This document shows, piece after piece, positions 1 through 15,026 of a DNA stretch of 64,000 nt. The position numbers were made by a program, and so were the translations under genes. Where the stretch lies: the NCBI GenBank assembly GCA_965153355.1, contig OZ231128.1:41726001-41790000 (forward strand), given 5' to 3'. Each line of letters opens with the position of its first letter. Positions within the stretch are counted from its first letter, which is position 1. This stretch comes from Flaccisagitta enflata (taxonomy: Eukaryota; Chaetognatha; Sagittoidea; Aphragmophora). The notes beneath the pieces are model-generated. The model was not told the DNA's origin. It did no database searches and saw only the letters and a program-made list of their open reading frames with translations.

Positions 1-310
1 GAAATTCTAGACCATTGGAAAGCCCTTTGAAAATACTTTCATATGGTTTCAAGTTGGTATTTCTATCTTTTTTCGTTTGGAAATGGCATTAGTTTGGATA
101 AAAACTTTGCCTTTTTATTTTCACAATCCCTATGTAAAAAGTGCATTTTAGCAATCTTTGGAATGCTCAAGCTCCTAAACCGTTTGAGATAAAGACCTGG
201 GATTGGTCTAAGTTTTAAGATTTTTCGAAAATCTTTAGAAATGTCTCAATTAAAAAGGATTTTAATCATTTTTTGTATCTGTTTTATCAATGAAAAGAAA
301 GGTGCATCGT

Positions 311-512
311 TTAAGTCGCGTGCTACGCAACTCTACACCCCGCTTTGTCGGTCCATCCGTCGGTCCGACGGTCCGTCCATCACACTTTACTTTTTCGGCG
401 TTAATGGGGGTTTTGGCCTTATTGCTCCTGCCCAAATGTTCCACTGACCTCAATTATGGCCCCTGCCCACCCGCATGCGACTGGGGTAGCCGTGTATCCG
501 GCCTTGTTTTTT
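311..512 (+). mobile_element. Family A hairpin-ended repeat, full length
   Basis: Begins TTAAGTCGCGTGCTACGCAA (hairpin end), then CCCCGCTTTGTCGG and a (GGTCCGTCC)-type tract, then ATTGCTCCTGCCCAAATG and GCCCCTGCCCACCCGC, and ends GTAGCCGTGTATCCGGCCTT followed by GTTTT. It serves as the reference short copy for this family. Confidence 0.8.
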
Positions 513-559
513 AAACGCATGGTAGATTAGACTCGACAGAAAAAAAAAAACCCAGAATT

Positions 560-640
560 ATGCCTTCTAAGTCGCGGACACGCTACTCTATAAGAGGCTC
601 TGTCCGTTCGCCGGTCCGTCGGTCCGTCTGTTGGTGCGTG
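560..640 (+). mobile_element. Family A, hairpin-end fragment
   Basis: AAGTCGCGGACACGCTACTC and TATAAGAGGCTCTGTCCG, then CCGTCGGT repeats; the opposite end is missing. Confidence 0.55.
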
Positions 641-1435
641 TGTCAAGTTGGGGGACACTCCCATATGAATGGGGGTGAGGGGGAGGGAGAGGTAACAAGG
701 GGACCCGGCCAAGAGGGCTCGTGGAGCCCACCATTTCTCTCGCCGGCCTTGTCGTCGCGGAGAGAGGAAGGGCGAGCCGGAAATCTCACTCGACTTCATC
801 ATTGCGGACCAACTGATGGACACCAACTGGTAGAGTCAGGTAGACTCTTATAGAATGGCGAGTCCACGATCTTGAATTGTACTCTATGCATGAAGCTTTG
901 TTTACAATGGGAGGCGTTTGTTGACACTTGTTCTATAGTGCTCATATTTATGGGCACCTTCTGGTATTTCCTGAATTTTCTCTCCAAACATGTTTGTTTG
1001 AACTGAAGTTCTGCTGTCATTTCTCTGTAATTCTGCCTAACATTCACTTTCTTTTTCACCACATGGTCGTGGGCTGTTAATCATCTTATGTGACCCCCTT
1101 TGGTCTCCGCGCGAACGTAAGCGCGAGAGATTTCGGTTCCGGTCCACCAAATATCTTGGGTCATCCAACTGCTGTTGTTGCTGTTACTGCTGCTTCTGCT
1201 GCTGCTTGGGTCATCCTCTTGTTGTTGTCGCCGCTGCTGCCGCTGCTGTTTGGGCCATGCCTTGTTTCTTCATTGTAAAGGTGAAGAAGTGAGAAGGTCA
1301 CGCGGGAGGTCAGCCTATGGCAACAGACCGCGTCTCGGTCATCCCCACTGTCAACGGGGTCATCAACCCATACAAAGGAGCTCAGCGCAGTTGGGGGGGG
1401 GGGGAGGGAAAGAATTGAAGATCACAGTCTATGTA

Positions 1436-1830
<395 letters not shown>

Positions 1831-2156
1831 ACTCAAAACCATTTCCTATATTTTCTTATTTACTATTTGTTACCAAGCACAAACGTGGCAATCAATCCTT
1901 ATACCACCAAATCCACAATTCTTTTCTGCTTCTTCTCTCTCGGCCGGCTACCATAAAAATAACGTGGATTATGTTCTAAAAGCTTCATTCGCGCGAGTTT
2001 CTCTTCCTTAAGCTTAACGGCCATCAACCGATCACCGTTAACTTCGCCGTTAAGTCCGATCACCGTTAACTTTGCCGTTAAGTCCTCCAAATTCACCGTT
2101 GAATCGCCCGCAAGTACTGCACGCTGAAAGTAAATGATCTAGCTTGAGCTTTCCCC

Positions 2157-2160
<4 letters not shown>

Positions 2161-2213
<53 letters not shown>

Positions 2214-2304
2214 CGACGGCAAGAAACTTTGACAAATGTCCTTCATGTAAATTTCAACGTTTGTCCATCACGGGATGAAGGAAAGAGAAGACGGAGAGAG
2301 TGTC

Positions 2305-2364
<60 letters not shown>

Positions 2365-2401
2365 GTTGATTTGTTGTTGTTGTTGTTGTTGTTGTTGTTG
2401 C

Positions 2402-2483
<82 letters not shown>

Positions 2484-2500
2484 ATTGTTGTTGTTGTTGC
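2161..2500. repeat. (CT)n, (GA)n and (TTG)n arrays
   Basis: CT at 2161-2210, GA at 2310-2362, TTG at 2364-2500. The poly-Leu frame here is an artefact. Confidence 0.95.
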
Positions 2501-2870
2501 ATTGTTTTTTTTTGTTCCTGATCTTGTTTATCTTGTTGTTGGTGCTGTACAGTGCTTGTTATGGTATTCATTTGACCTGGTGTTCCTATAATTTCTTTTT
2601 TTCAAAAGGAGAGCATGTAAAAAGGTCACTGCATATTACGCTTAGCAGGAATCGACCAAAGTTGTCAGACCCCCATTCGCAGTATGAGCGCATGTTGAAA
2701 TATGTGAATTAAAACAAAAAGCGAAGTTTCATGACCCTCAGTGACCAAAAACCATCGGCAGCGGGCTATTTACAGGTCCTATTTGTAGGTCAAAAACGTG
2801 CAGAACATCTTTTTCCCTTGTCATTTCTTTCTAATTACAATCATGAAGTTCTTCAAAGCAGTAAACGAGT

Positions 2871-3057
2871 GACGTGGGGTCACATTATCGGGGCACCCAA
2901 CCCCTATCAACACCCCGCGCCTACTCCCTTTTGCTAATACACACACCCAAGGAGCCTCTGAAACATTTATTTTCCAACTTTTTGACTTGTGCGTTACGGA
3001 CTGACAGACCATTGGACGGACAACGTCTCTTATACAGTTGCATGTCCGCAACTAACT
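2871..3057 (-). mobile_element. Family A variant (C-rich core)
   Basis: Starts GGGGTCACATTATCGGGGCA and ends ATGTCCGCAACTAACTAGG after a (GGAC) tract. Nearly the same order recurs at 20866-21079, defining a subfamily. Confidence 0.55.
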
Positions 3058-3446
3058 AGGCCGTATACACGGCTACTGAAGTCGCGAGTGGGTGGGGCAG
3101 GGGCAGTGATGAAAAGGCTAAACCGAGCTATTGGGCAGGAGTAGTACTGTAACAAGGCCAAGTGAAGGCCAATAAGTGCGCCTCGCTTGATTAAGTTTTT
3201 GTGAATGAACGTTTTTGATGAATGAATGAATATATGAATGAATGAATGAATGAATGAATGAATGAATAAATGAATGATTGAATGAATGAATATGAATGTG
3301 GTGAGGCATGAAAGGTGATAGGAATGAAGAAATACGTCAGAATCAGCCGTTTTGCGCATTTCAAACGTTTGCGTGACAGACCGACCAACCAACCGACCAA
3401 CCAACGGACATGACCTCTTATAGAAGTGCGAGGACGCACTTAAAAA
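3058..3446 (-). mobile_element. Family A with AATG array as cargo
   Basis: Opens GCCGTATACACGGCTACTGA and GGGTGGGGCAGGGGCAGTGA, carries an (AATG)n tract at 3216-3290, and closes with CCGACCAACCAACCGACC and CTCTTATAGAAGTGCGAGGA. Confidence 0.65.
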
Positions 3447-3684
3447 CCGCTCCTAAACGCCGAGAAAACTGATGGTGATGGATGGAAGGACAGACAGAGA
3501 CAGACTGATGGACAGATGGATGGATGGACGGCCGGCCGGCTAAACAGATGGACGGACGGATGGATGGAATGGGCAGATGGAGAAACTGAGAAATGAAACA
3601 ACCGACAACCGACATCGGGTTTAATCCTGGAAAAATCTCAAAGGTGCATAGATTAACATGTATCTGGGTTTAGCAAAGAAACAA

Positions 3685-4350
3685 GGCCGGATACACGGGC
3701 CAAGAAGGTGCGCCGGGCGTTATTTATTCTTAGACCTATCCCTAGCTCCATCAGACCTATTCCTGCATAAGGCAGAACAGCCAATTATTTTATTCAACAT
3801 CAACTAAGTTCACAAATATTAACCTCACAAGAATTTTGTAATTTGATCAAAAAAGATGCAATTACACTTATCATGTCTACTGATGCTGTTGCACTTTTTA
3901 CTTGTGTCGTAAGATTCTAAAAATTAATTCTCATTAAAATTTTTGTTCCCCTGAATAAAGTCAATGCATTTGATACACAGTAATCATCCCAGGAATCAGA
4001 TCTTTCAATCAAAATGGGCTCTTTCAAACCTATCCCGAGCTCGATCAGACCTATCCCGAGCTCTATCAGGCCTATCCCTAGCTCTATCAGACCTATTCCG
4101 AGCTCTATCAGACCCATCCCGAGCTCTATCAGACCTATCTCCACACCTATCCATCCTATCACCACACCTATCAGACCTATCCCCAGCTTGATCAGACCTA
4201 ACCGTAGCTGATTATTTTAATGAATGAAATTGCGAGTATCATCAATGATGAATGAAATGAGTTTTCAAAAACATTTTCAGCAATTTTTTATTCAAGCGTG
4301 ACTGACAGATTGACAGACGGACAGAACCTCTTGTAGAGGTGCTATGGCGC
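3685..4350 (-). mobile_element. Family A with 21-bp minisatellite cargo
   Basis: Opens AAGGCCGGATACACGGGCCA, closes with GACAGACGGACAGAACC and CTTGTAGAGGTGCTATGGCG. The cargo at 4026-4205 repeats CCTATCCCGAGCTCTATCAG about eight times. Confidence 0.6.
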
Positions 4351-4569
4351 ATCTGGGAATCATCCTATCATATTTCTGAATCATTTCCAGTGATTTTTGC
4401 TTCTTTTCGAGATTTTCAACTCGAGCGTTACAGACCAACCAACCAACCGACCGACGGACCAACAAACAGACAGAGCTAGTTATAGAGGTGCTATGGCGCA
4501 CCCAAAAATGATCTGTGAACGGCCAAATGCAGTTGTTACTTTTTAGTCGCTGTCTGTCGGTCGGTCCGC

Positions 4570-4735
4570 ACTATGGGTGGTTTTGGCATACTAGAGACAT
4601 TACATATCCAACCACCACCCAAAACCCCCAAATCACCATCACCGACTCCCCAAAAACCACCCAAACGCCTAAATCACCAACACCATGGGTGGTTTTGGCA
4701 TAGTAGTGGCTTTATATACCCAACCACCACCCAAA
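4570..4735. repeat. Minisatellite GGTGGTTTTGGCATA / CCAACCACCACCC
   Basis: Two long units, each with ATGGGTGGTTTTGGCATA and CCCAACCACCACCCAAAA, separated by a C/A-rich stretch. It lies between two family A hairpin ends, so it may be cargo of another copy. Confidence 0.55.
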
Positions 4736-4989
4736 ACAAGGACGAGGAATAAAATGATTAAAGGAGGATCGGGAAAGTAAGTTATGTTTTTCGAGAGAGA
4801 AAATGTCGATCAAACAGTGTATCACAGGTCAGTGGAAAACTGCATTGATGGAGTACACATGGAATGAATGCATGAATCAATTAACAATGAATGAGAATTT
4901 ATGAATAATGAATTAATAATGAATAAGTGTGAATGTTATGAATCAATCAGCATGATGAATGTATGAATGCAATGAATGATGAATGTTGT

Positions 4990-5058
4990 CAAATGAATGA
5001 AGAATGAAAAAATGAATGAATGAATGAATGAATGAATGAATGAATGAATGAATGAGAT
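4990..5058. repeat. (AATG)n array
   Basis: Tetranucleotide AATG with sporadic variants from about 4860, densest at 4995-5055. Confidence 0.9.
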
Positions 5059-5207
5059 GAGATGAAGAATGATTTGAATTTCCTGCATGAGAAATTTCAA
5101 GTGATTTTGGTCAATTTTATTGATTTTTTCACTTGAGCTTAACAAACCAAAGGTCAAACAGACGGATGCACCGACAGAGCCTCTTATGTTGGTGCAATTA
5201 AAGACGT

Positions 5208-5428
5208 AACAAGGCCGGATACACGGCTACCCTAGTTGCGTGCAGGTGGGCAGGGGCATTGATAGATAAGGTTACTGGGGCATTTGGGCAGGAGCAGTTA
5301 GCTCAAAATGCTAAAAAATGCTGAAAAAGTAATAAGGGCACCAAACAACCAACCGACCGACCAACCAACCAACTGACCAACCGACGGACAAAGCGGGGTA
5401 AAGAGTCGAGTAGCACACGTCTAAAAAT
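5208..5428 (-). mobile_element. Family A, full length
   Basis: AACAAGGCCGGATACACGGC at the left, GCATTTGGGCAGGAGCAGTT inside, ACCGACGGACAAAGCGGGG near the right, and a degraded hairpin ending CACACGTCTAAAAA. Confidence 0.75.
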
Positions 5429-5915
5429 ACTTAGCTGAAACGTGAAGAATAATTAAAAGATAAAAAAATGCAAAAAGAGTTAATTGAATGTAAACAAGTT
5501 AGTATTCAATTTAATTTTTATCTTAAATATGCTCGCTGCCGATGGTTTGAGGTCTCTGTTGCTTATGAAATTTTTTCCCTGGGCCTCTGCCACGCATATA
5601 CACATTCTAGCATACTGCGATGTGTGGTGCTTTGACTTTGGTCCATGGCTTCTAAGCGTACTGCATATCTGCCTCCATCAGAATACGATGACATTCACGG
5701 TTCTTTCACAATTCACTCCGCGCGCAGTTAGAGACACTTGTCTCACTCCTTCTCTTCACATGCTACGCCCAAATTGACCAAATCTTAGAAGCAACATGAA
5801 AATTGAGAAAGTAAAGCGCGCATGCAAAGTAGAGAGAAAGAGCGTGACCAATGCACAGATGACCGACGCACGTGCAGTCGAGTGGACAACGCGAGAAGAC
5901 ATGGTCACATCAGAA

Positions 5916-6400
<485 letters not shown>

Positions 6401-6610
6401 GGCATGGACTTGATTTGCTGTGGAGGTCAATATTAGGGTTCATCAGTGAGCGGAAGTCAGTGTACATCAAGAATTCAGGATGGAACTAGAAGAGATAGAG
6501 AGAGAAGACAACGGAAACGAAAGGGAGCAAGGTCGCACTCAGGACGCGAGTTGAGGGGGGCAATAGGATCGTTGAAAGAAGGCCATTCTGCTATTTTGTA
6601 GGGGGCAGTA

Positions 6611-7608
6611 ACTATGGCAAAAAAAAAAAAAAACCAAACAGTTACTTCTTTTGCTCATAAATCCTTTGAAAATTCACCCAGTGTGCTGAAATTTTACTTT
6701 TTAGTATCAGTAAGCATCACTGAAAAAATCAATGACCTGCTCTAAATAGTTTGAGAATTATAGATTTTTTAAAAGTGCTTGTCAGAAGATAAGAAATTCA
6801 ATGTACACACATAAGAATTTACTAAGAATGAATAAACAAACTAAAAAAACCATACTAAATCTAGCCCGATTTTGATGAAATTTGAAGTGGAAGTAGACCA
6901 CATTGTTAGCAGGCTGTGATAAAAATTTCATTACAAAACTCAGATTATTTTAGCAGAAACAGCATGTTTTCTAAAACTTTTTTTGTGGTTTTTAGAATGT
7001 AAATTAAGATGAAATTAAGATGAAATGTAAATTAAGATGAAATCTGAAATATAAATCACTGCTAAGGCCAGAGTTTTTTACCAATTATCATGATTTTTTA
7101 ACTGGGAACTCTTGTACATATGATTCATCTCCTGTAAAATTTTTGTGAATATTGAAGCATTTCTAGTCTCCCACATTGCAAAAATATTCTAACAGGTAGC
7201 AGAATATTTCTTATCCTGAGCAAGCTTACAATCAACCAATATCTACCCCACTAGACTTTATCTTAGTAGATGCGAATTTTGCCTAGTATTAGTATATATC
7301 ACCATCAGACTACAGTTCAAAAATCATGACAAAACTCCCAAAACATTTTGCACAATGCCAATTTTACTAAAAATGGTATTATTTTGATTTAGGATAAACG
7401 TCATCTCTTGCAGTCCAAAAAAGAAGTGACTTCAGTAAAAACGTGATAACGGCTAAAGTTTTCAACGGATTTTGATGAAATTTCAACCAGACATAGTCCA
7501 TATCATGGTTATCATTCACTGTAAATTTTATGCAAATTGGTCAGCATCTTCATACTTTTTTGCTTTCTCAAAAGTTGTTTGGTTTTTTTTTTTTTTTTTT
7601 GCCATAGT
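6611..7608. mobile_element. 998-bp non-autonomous TIR element with TA target duplication
   Basis: Ends ACTATGGC(A)nCCAAACA and its inverted copy TGTTTGG(T)nGCCATAGT are flanked on both sides by TA. The interior is A/T-rich with repeated phrases such as GATTTTGATGAAATTT but no coding capacity. The TA duplication suggests mobilisation by a Tc1/mariner-type transposase (inference). Confidence 0.8.
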
Positions 7609-8054
7609 TAATGGGAATATAAAAAGAAATTCAGTCAGCTACAACAATTATGAGTGCGCTCTATCGACGGATTCACAAACTAACTGGTTGACCAACCAAT
7701 CTCCCAACGGAAGAACCGGCAGAGATGCTTACGAGTCGCGTGTGTGCGACTTCAACAAAGCCGTATACACTCCCCCCCCCCCCCAGTCGCGGACGAGTGA
7801 GCAGGATTGGAATAGCGAAAAAATGCTAATATTTTGTTTTGCTTAAGGAATGAAGGACCGACTGATCGCCAGACACGGCAAGCTCGAGCGTCATGTATTC
7901 GCGACTAAAAAGATGAATTAACCGGAAATGGTCAAGCGTGGTGGAAGACACGAGCCAATCGATTCTAATTTAGGTTGTCGTGATTGTTGAGGCCGATATC
8001 GGAAATGGTGAAAAGAGAGTCTTTCTGTCTTTCTGTCTTTTCGTCTGTCTTTCA

Positions 8055-9242
<1,188 letters not shown>

Positions 9243-9391
9243 TTAGTTGCAGACATGAACTCTATAAGAGGCTTTGTCCGTCCGTCGGTCCGTCCGTCGG
9301 TCCATAATGATCGAGTCGAAAAGTGCGAAAACGCGCATTTCCGCCCCTGCCCACCTGTCCGCAACTGATGGCCGTGTATCCGGCCTTGTTT
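9243..9391 (+). mobile_element. Family A, short copy
   Basis: TAGTTGCAGACATGAACTCT, then AAGAGGCTTTGTCCGTCCG, CGCCCCTGCCCACCTGTCC and GGCCGTGTATCCGGCCTTGT. Confidence 0.7.
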
Positions 9392-9516
9392 CATCTATAA
9401 AATGTTATTCTTCATGTGTGCTAAATTTTTTTTCCTTTCCTTACCTCGTATTTCCCGGTTTTCCCTTTTTTTTTCTTTTCGTTTCTTTCTTTTATCTCCC
9501 ATTATCCCATATCTTC

Positions 9517-9519
9517 ATT

Positions 9520-9599
<80 letters not shown>

Positions 9600-9843
9600 T
9601 CCGTCTTTCTGTCTTTGTTTTTGTCTTTCTCTCTGTCTTTCATTCCGTCTTTCTTTCTGTCTTTCTTTCCATCTGTCTTTCTTTCTTTCCGTCTGTCTTT
9701 CTTTCATTCCATCTGTCTTTCTTTCTTTCCGTCTGTCTTTCTTTCTTTCCGTCTGTCTTTCTTTCTTTCCGTCTGTCTTTCTTTCTGTCTGTCTTTCTTT
9801 CTTTCCGTCTGTCTTCTTCTTTCCGTCTGTCTTTTTCTTTCCG

Positions 9844-9927
<84 letters not shown>

Positions 9928-9930
9928 TCC
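9517..9930. repeat. (CTTT)n array with CTTTCCGTCTGT variants
   Basis: Pure CTTT at both edges; the centre (9600-9845) is a higher-order CTTTCTTTCCGTCTGT repeat. Confidence 0.95.
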
Positions 9931-10079
9931 AGTTTTTTATTCTTTTTCTTCCAAGCAGACAGTCACTTAGTTGGTCGGTCGGTCACGATTTTTTGCGATT
10001 CGCGCATGAGCGGTCCTCCGCTCTTTTTCAAAATGCCCAATTAGTCTTCTTCTTCACTATCCACACATGACTTGAGTTA

Positions 10080-11085
10080 ATATTCGCGTGTATCTGTTAT
10101 TCTGAATTATGGACAAATGGATAAAAGGAAGAATGGACGTATGAACTTACAATTTGAGGACGCTACTTTACGCTACGACGCAATGATTATGTACGAATTT
10201 GTCCCCTTCATTCTTTTTAGGAGCGACAAAGCACCTCTATAACTGGCTGTGTCCGTCCGTCGGTTGGTCGGTTGGTCGGTCGGTCGGTTGATCTGTCGGT
10301 AACGCATTTGTTCGACGATCCCCATGTCGCACCATATTGGCCTACTTGGCCTTGTTTTTCGCTCGTCTTACCTTCAAACAAAGTCGTTCTCAGAAAATGC
10401 GTCGTGGATTTGTGGCGCTCATTAGCGAACATTTAAAAACAAGGATAGCGGTGCTCTACGACCAGAAATCGACACTCGCTATCAAGAAGGAACACCGGGA
10501 CCCGATGCAATGGAATCTCTCCTTTTTCCCTAATTTGCATAATGCAGTCAGTCCTCAACTAAGGTTACGGAACTTTCGTTAAGAACATTTGCTCATGAAA
10601 CTTCCTAGCCTAAACAAATGTTTTTTTTATAAGAGAAAAGTGGATATGCTTTAAGTAATGTAGTTAATCGTTATCAACTACTTGAAGATTTACTGACAAG
10701 CTGTGACTCTAATTGAACCCAACAGCGTCTATTGTGCTTTTTGTTAGTGAAAAGTGTTATGAACGATGAACATACAAGGATTTGAACGCGGATTTTTTTG
10801 CCATTGCTCATCATTTTTCAAGTCGGATGTCCTCCGTAACTTACATGGCCATCTGACACAAAAACGCATATTGACCTACCCTAGTGCAACACGTATGTAC
10901 TTTCCCTTTCCATCCATCCCACCATAGCATTGTACGCATTCGGCGCGTGTACAACTTCAAGCATGTCGTGCAAAAGTCGTAATTGCGTGCGCGCCGGAGA
11001 TTCCTTCATTATCGGCGGGGAATTGGAAGCGGGGCACCGGTCGCCAGAAGAGGATGCGCGTGCGACACACGTGACAACGCGTGTC
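10080..11085. other. Unique sequence, no gene supported
   Basis: 10215-10300 holds a family A-like GTTGGTCGGTCGGTCGG tract. Around 10780 a minus-strand GCGTTCAAATCC resembles a tRNA B box but has no convincing A box. No exon could be supported. Confidence 0.4.

Positions 11086-11090
<5 letters not shown>

Positions 11091-11145
<55 letters not shown>
11091..11145. repeat. (GA)n array
   Basis: Uninterrupted GA dinucleotides. Confidence 0.95.
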
Positions 11146-11151
<6 letters not shown>

Positions 11152-11802
11152 CAGAGACAGAGCTAATGAGGCTGTTTGTGCACAAGGGTACACGTGACTT
11201 GGGCACTGAGAATTGGCAGATGAAGATATTGATGCATGAGAAACATTGCGCTTGTAGTTATTTCATAGTCCGAAGAGAGAGACGGACAGACAGAGAGACA
11301 GAGAATGACAGAGTTGCTGTATTTAAGCAATCATTTGTCTAGAGATATATGTTAAACAATCATTTAAACGGTGGTTTTCATCATCAATTACTTTACATCG
11401 ACTACACACTTCAGGTTTACTCCCTTTATAATCTCTCTATAATCCCTTTATATAGTCCGAAATGTAGGTTGATAAATAAATTGAAAAAAATCTGTTTTGT
11501 CTCACAATGAGTGCAACCTGAAAAATCAAACCGACTGACCGACTGACCAACTAAGCAAACCAATTATGGATTACAGAGTCACGAGCTCGCGATTAATAAT
11601 CGTCGATTCAAATATTTTCCTCCTTCAGTGTCATGTTTTCAGGAGACAACTCGAGTTTGACATTTCGATGCATAAACCTTTTCGCTTGAGAGAAATGCTT
11701 TCATGAAAATAGAAAAGACAATTTTTTTTTATCTTCAGAATTTGACGTTTCGATTTTACGGCAACCCACTTTGTTATTGCCCTAGTCCTTGTTTTGCATT
11801 GA

Positions 11803-12271
<469 letters not shown>

Positions 12272-12289
12272 ACATTTGCCATAAAAACT

Positions 12290-13220
12290 CTGTGATCTTG
12301 TATTCGTTTCATACCCTGATGAAGCATTATAGCTGAAACACGTGTTGGTTAAAAGCCTTTCGTTATTTCTTCATTTCATCATCATCATCATCGTCATCAT
12401 CGTCATCTTCATCTTCATCAGGCGCAGGCTGAGTTTTGGGTTCTTACAGGGTCGTTTCAACTGCGTGAATGGTCGTTTATCATGTACCGAAGGCGCCTTT
12501 ATCAATTTCTAACGTTATTTTGACTCGAGTAAGAATGAATTTGTCAAATGAAAGGTTGAGAAAATTACGTTTGAATATATTCAAGCTTTGGGCATCGGTC
12601 ATTATGTTCCCATCATGTGACCTGCTGAATTAGCTCGATTTGCTTTTAAATCTGACTGTCAAATACATGTCAAGACCTGTCCGCATCACTGTAAAATGAA
12701 AGTGAATTGGTAATGGACTAAAATGAATTTGGATTGATGACCAGACAAACCAACGAACGTTTGTAACGGCGGGCAGATGACAGACTGACAACTCAAGGGA
12801 GAAGAAGTCTTAGCGAATCACGAGTCCTAAAAATCGCGGACATTTTCATTTCGGGTCTTGGCCTTGTGACAATCATAAGATCTAGGACAATGTGTCAAAC
12901 CTCGTGATCTGAAGGCGGCGATAGTGACAGTTTTCTAACCCTTACATCAATCCAAACATGTCAAAGTCTTGTTTTGAAATTAACTCTTTGGCGTCACATT
13001 ACCTAATTGCCGAAATGATGATTTTCTTGTGTTGGTGCATCACTCAATTTCAGCGCAAGCACTTTCAAGTAAACTGGATGCGTATTGATAGATATATCAT
13101 ATTATTCATACATCTCGAAACTCATTTGTGCGGTTAAACTGTCAAATAAGCCGTGCTCGTTTTTGGCTCTCATAGGTATTCATAGTTTAACTTAAAGAAA
13201 AGCCTTCTAGTATCTACTAG
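12290..13220. other. Unique sequence, no gene supported
   Basis: A short TCATCA tract at 12377-12420 and a degenerate family A-like hairpin near 12810. Nothing else seen. Confidence 0.4.
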
Positions 13221-13373
13221 CAAAATCAATTTGGTGCTAAGCACCTCGTTATCAATGCTGTAGTTGGATAGACTATAGAATTGATTGATGATGTTGTGAG
13301 AATTTTTTTTCATAGACATTCTATACAACTACAGCATTGATGACCTGGTGCTTCGAGCTTCAAATTGATTTTA
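13221..13373. repeat. Inverted repeat, ~60-bp arms
   Basis: The left arm CAAAATCAATTTGGTGCT through ATCAATGCTGTAGTTG is repeated inverted at 13310-13373, with a ~35-bp loop. Probably a small foldback element; no clear target duplication. Confidence 0.65.
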
Positions 13374-13947
13374 CAAGGAGATTGGCTTCCAATTATGCAA
13401 ATGGAACATGAAAATTGCTTTAAAGATATTTTTTCCGAATGCCAAAATAGAGTCCAGGCTACAATCGATTGGCAATTGTCATCATAGTTCTAGACACAGA
13501 TGAAATAAGAAATAAAGAGTGAAAGGGAGTAAAAAAACTCATGTCCAAAGTTCAGCTTTTGGGGACTGAATGCGTGAAAGTTCCTTCAATTAGCTCTCCG
13601 GGGGGAAAATGTCGAAAGAAATTTAATTCGTGTCACAAGAACATAAAATCTGCATGAGAGCGTTTTTAGTCGCGTGCTACGCGACTCTATAAGCCACTTT
13701 CAGGTCGGTCCGTTGGTCGGTAGGTTGGTCGGTCGGTCGGTTGGTTGGTCCATCGGTTGGTCGGTTGGTCCGTCACAAAACTGTTTTAAAGGCTTTTGAA
13801 AGCGTATTTTAAGTCACTCAATGGTAGAAAAGAATCTTTATAAAGTAAATGGCCATTTCGAATGTCTTTTTGAAAAAAAAGTTTGTCTGTCTCTCTGCCT
13901 GACATTTTTTGAAAACGCGACTTAGGTCTAATGACCTTGTTTTCACT

Positions 13948-13989
<42 letters not shown>

Positions 13990-14140
13990 AACCGAGATGA
14001 CCAACAGACCGACGGACTGACAATAGACAAGCAGAAAGACAGTGCGGGAATCACTTGATAGTTATGGTAACCTAATAACTTTTAATGTTGACGATTTGGT
14101 AGTCAGTAAAGAAGCTTTGTTGAAATTCATTTCCTTGATA
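13374..14140. other. Family A copy plus unique sequence
   Basis: Apart from 13663-13943 and (GA)n at 13949-13983 nothing is supported. Confidence 0.4.
13663..13943 (+). mobile_element. Family A, diverged right end
   Basis: TTTTTAGTCGCGTGCTACGC, GGTCGGTTGGTTGGTCC tract, and a degraded end GCGACTTAGGTCTAATGACC followed by TTGTTTTC. Confidence 0.65.
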
Positions 14141-14657
14141 CCGGTCCATTTATTTCAAATGGCAAAAAGTATCAAGCTTTTACTCCAAGATGTATAATCT
14201 AACATGTCTGGAGTTCTAAATGCTATGTTGACGTTTTTTGTCTAAAAACTTAGTTGGTCTTGGTTGAATAATTTGGCCAAAACATCAAATCAAATATGTA
14301 TATATTTGCAGATAAGACTAGAAAAATCAATTTTATCTAATGGGAATTGTTTTCAATTGTTTAAACTACAGATGACAGATTGGTCTTAGATGAAAGATAA
14401 TTTGATTATCTTCTTATCTATAATCTAATTTATGGTCAACCTGACACTTCTCCTTTAGTTGGTCTTTAAACAATTGCAATCTAAATATGATTGGTTTTTG
14501 CATGTTTATGATAAATTGAGCTTTAGCTGTTATTACCTTTATTACTTCAAATTGGAGTTGTGTCCTAACTATTCAACTCAGACTCAGAATGTGAAAACAT
14601 AATACTTTTAGAGTAAAAAAGCTCTAAAATTTTTGCCATTTGAGATGAATGACCCTG
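14141..14657. mobile_element. 517-bp foldback element, CAGGGTCAT family
   Basis: The right end GATGAATGACCCTG|TA and a decayed left end TA|CCGGTCCATT are flanked by TA. The interior shares TTGACGTTTTTTGT and the phrase after it with the element at 60543-61134, so they are one family. No coding capacity. Confidence 0.65.
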
Positions 14658-14743
14658 TACAAAAGTCCTCAGGGTTGCACACGCCTAAAACACGAGTCAT
14701 GAGATGCAACATTACTTAAAGTTAAATGAGCTATGTTACTTAC

Positions 14744-15026
14744 ATCCGTTGATTTATTTAGAGATGGCCGTCCCAAGTACCGCAATGTATAACCTTTGTT
14801 TGTACCGAGAAACACACAGACACACGGTATCGAAATGCCTTTGGACATCGCTGACACTGCTCTGTCACTTATGTCCCTGATGAAGTGATGATGGGAATCA
14901 CTGAGCAAAAAATTTGACGAGGACGCGTTCCCATCAACGTCGAAAAACAGGCTAATGCGTTGACGTTCAGTACCATCTAGCTCATAAATATACGGACAGC
15001 TGAATAAAGATTTGCATTTTGACTCA
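14744..15026 (-). CDS. Probable internal coding exon, unidentified protein
   Basis: An open stretch of about 94 codons on the minus strand with complex amino-acid content (segments YIYELDGTERQRISLFFDVD and CVCVFLGTNKGYTLRYLG). It is bounded by a consensus donor GAT|GTAAGTAAC at 14743 and an acceptor TTTCATTCAG at 15027 (or TTTATTCAG, giving a start at 14999). The FLGTNKG segment weakly recalls the FLGT..G strand of Sema/plexin domains, but this is resemblance only. No neighbouring exon was found, so it could be a relic. The adjacent sequence 14141-14657 is a foldback element. Confidence 0.4.

Noticed and set aside
2275-2712. Leu-rich frame resembling membrane segments
   Set aside because: (TTG)n array after a (GA)n array; not a transmembrane protein.
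3216-3290. CRISPR-like regular repeats
   Set aside because: Short tandem AATG without spacers; the same applies to all other arrays here. Regular repeats in this window are microsatellites or minisatellites.
10770-10870. tRNA gene on the minus strand
   Set aside because: A B-box-like GCGTTCAAATCC is present but no cloverleaf or A box could be drawn.
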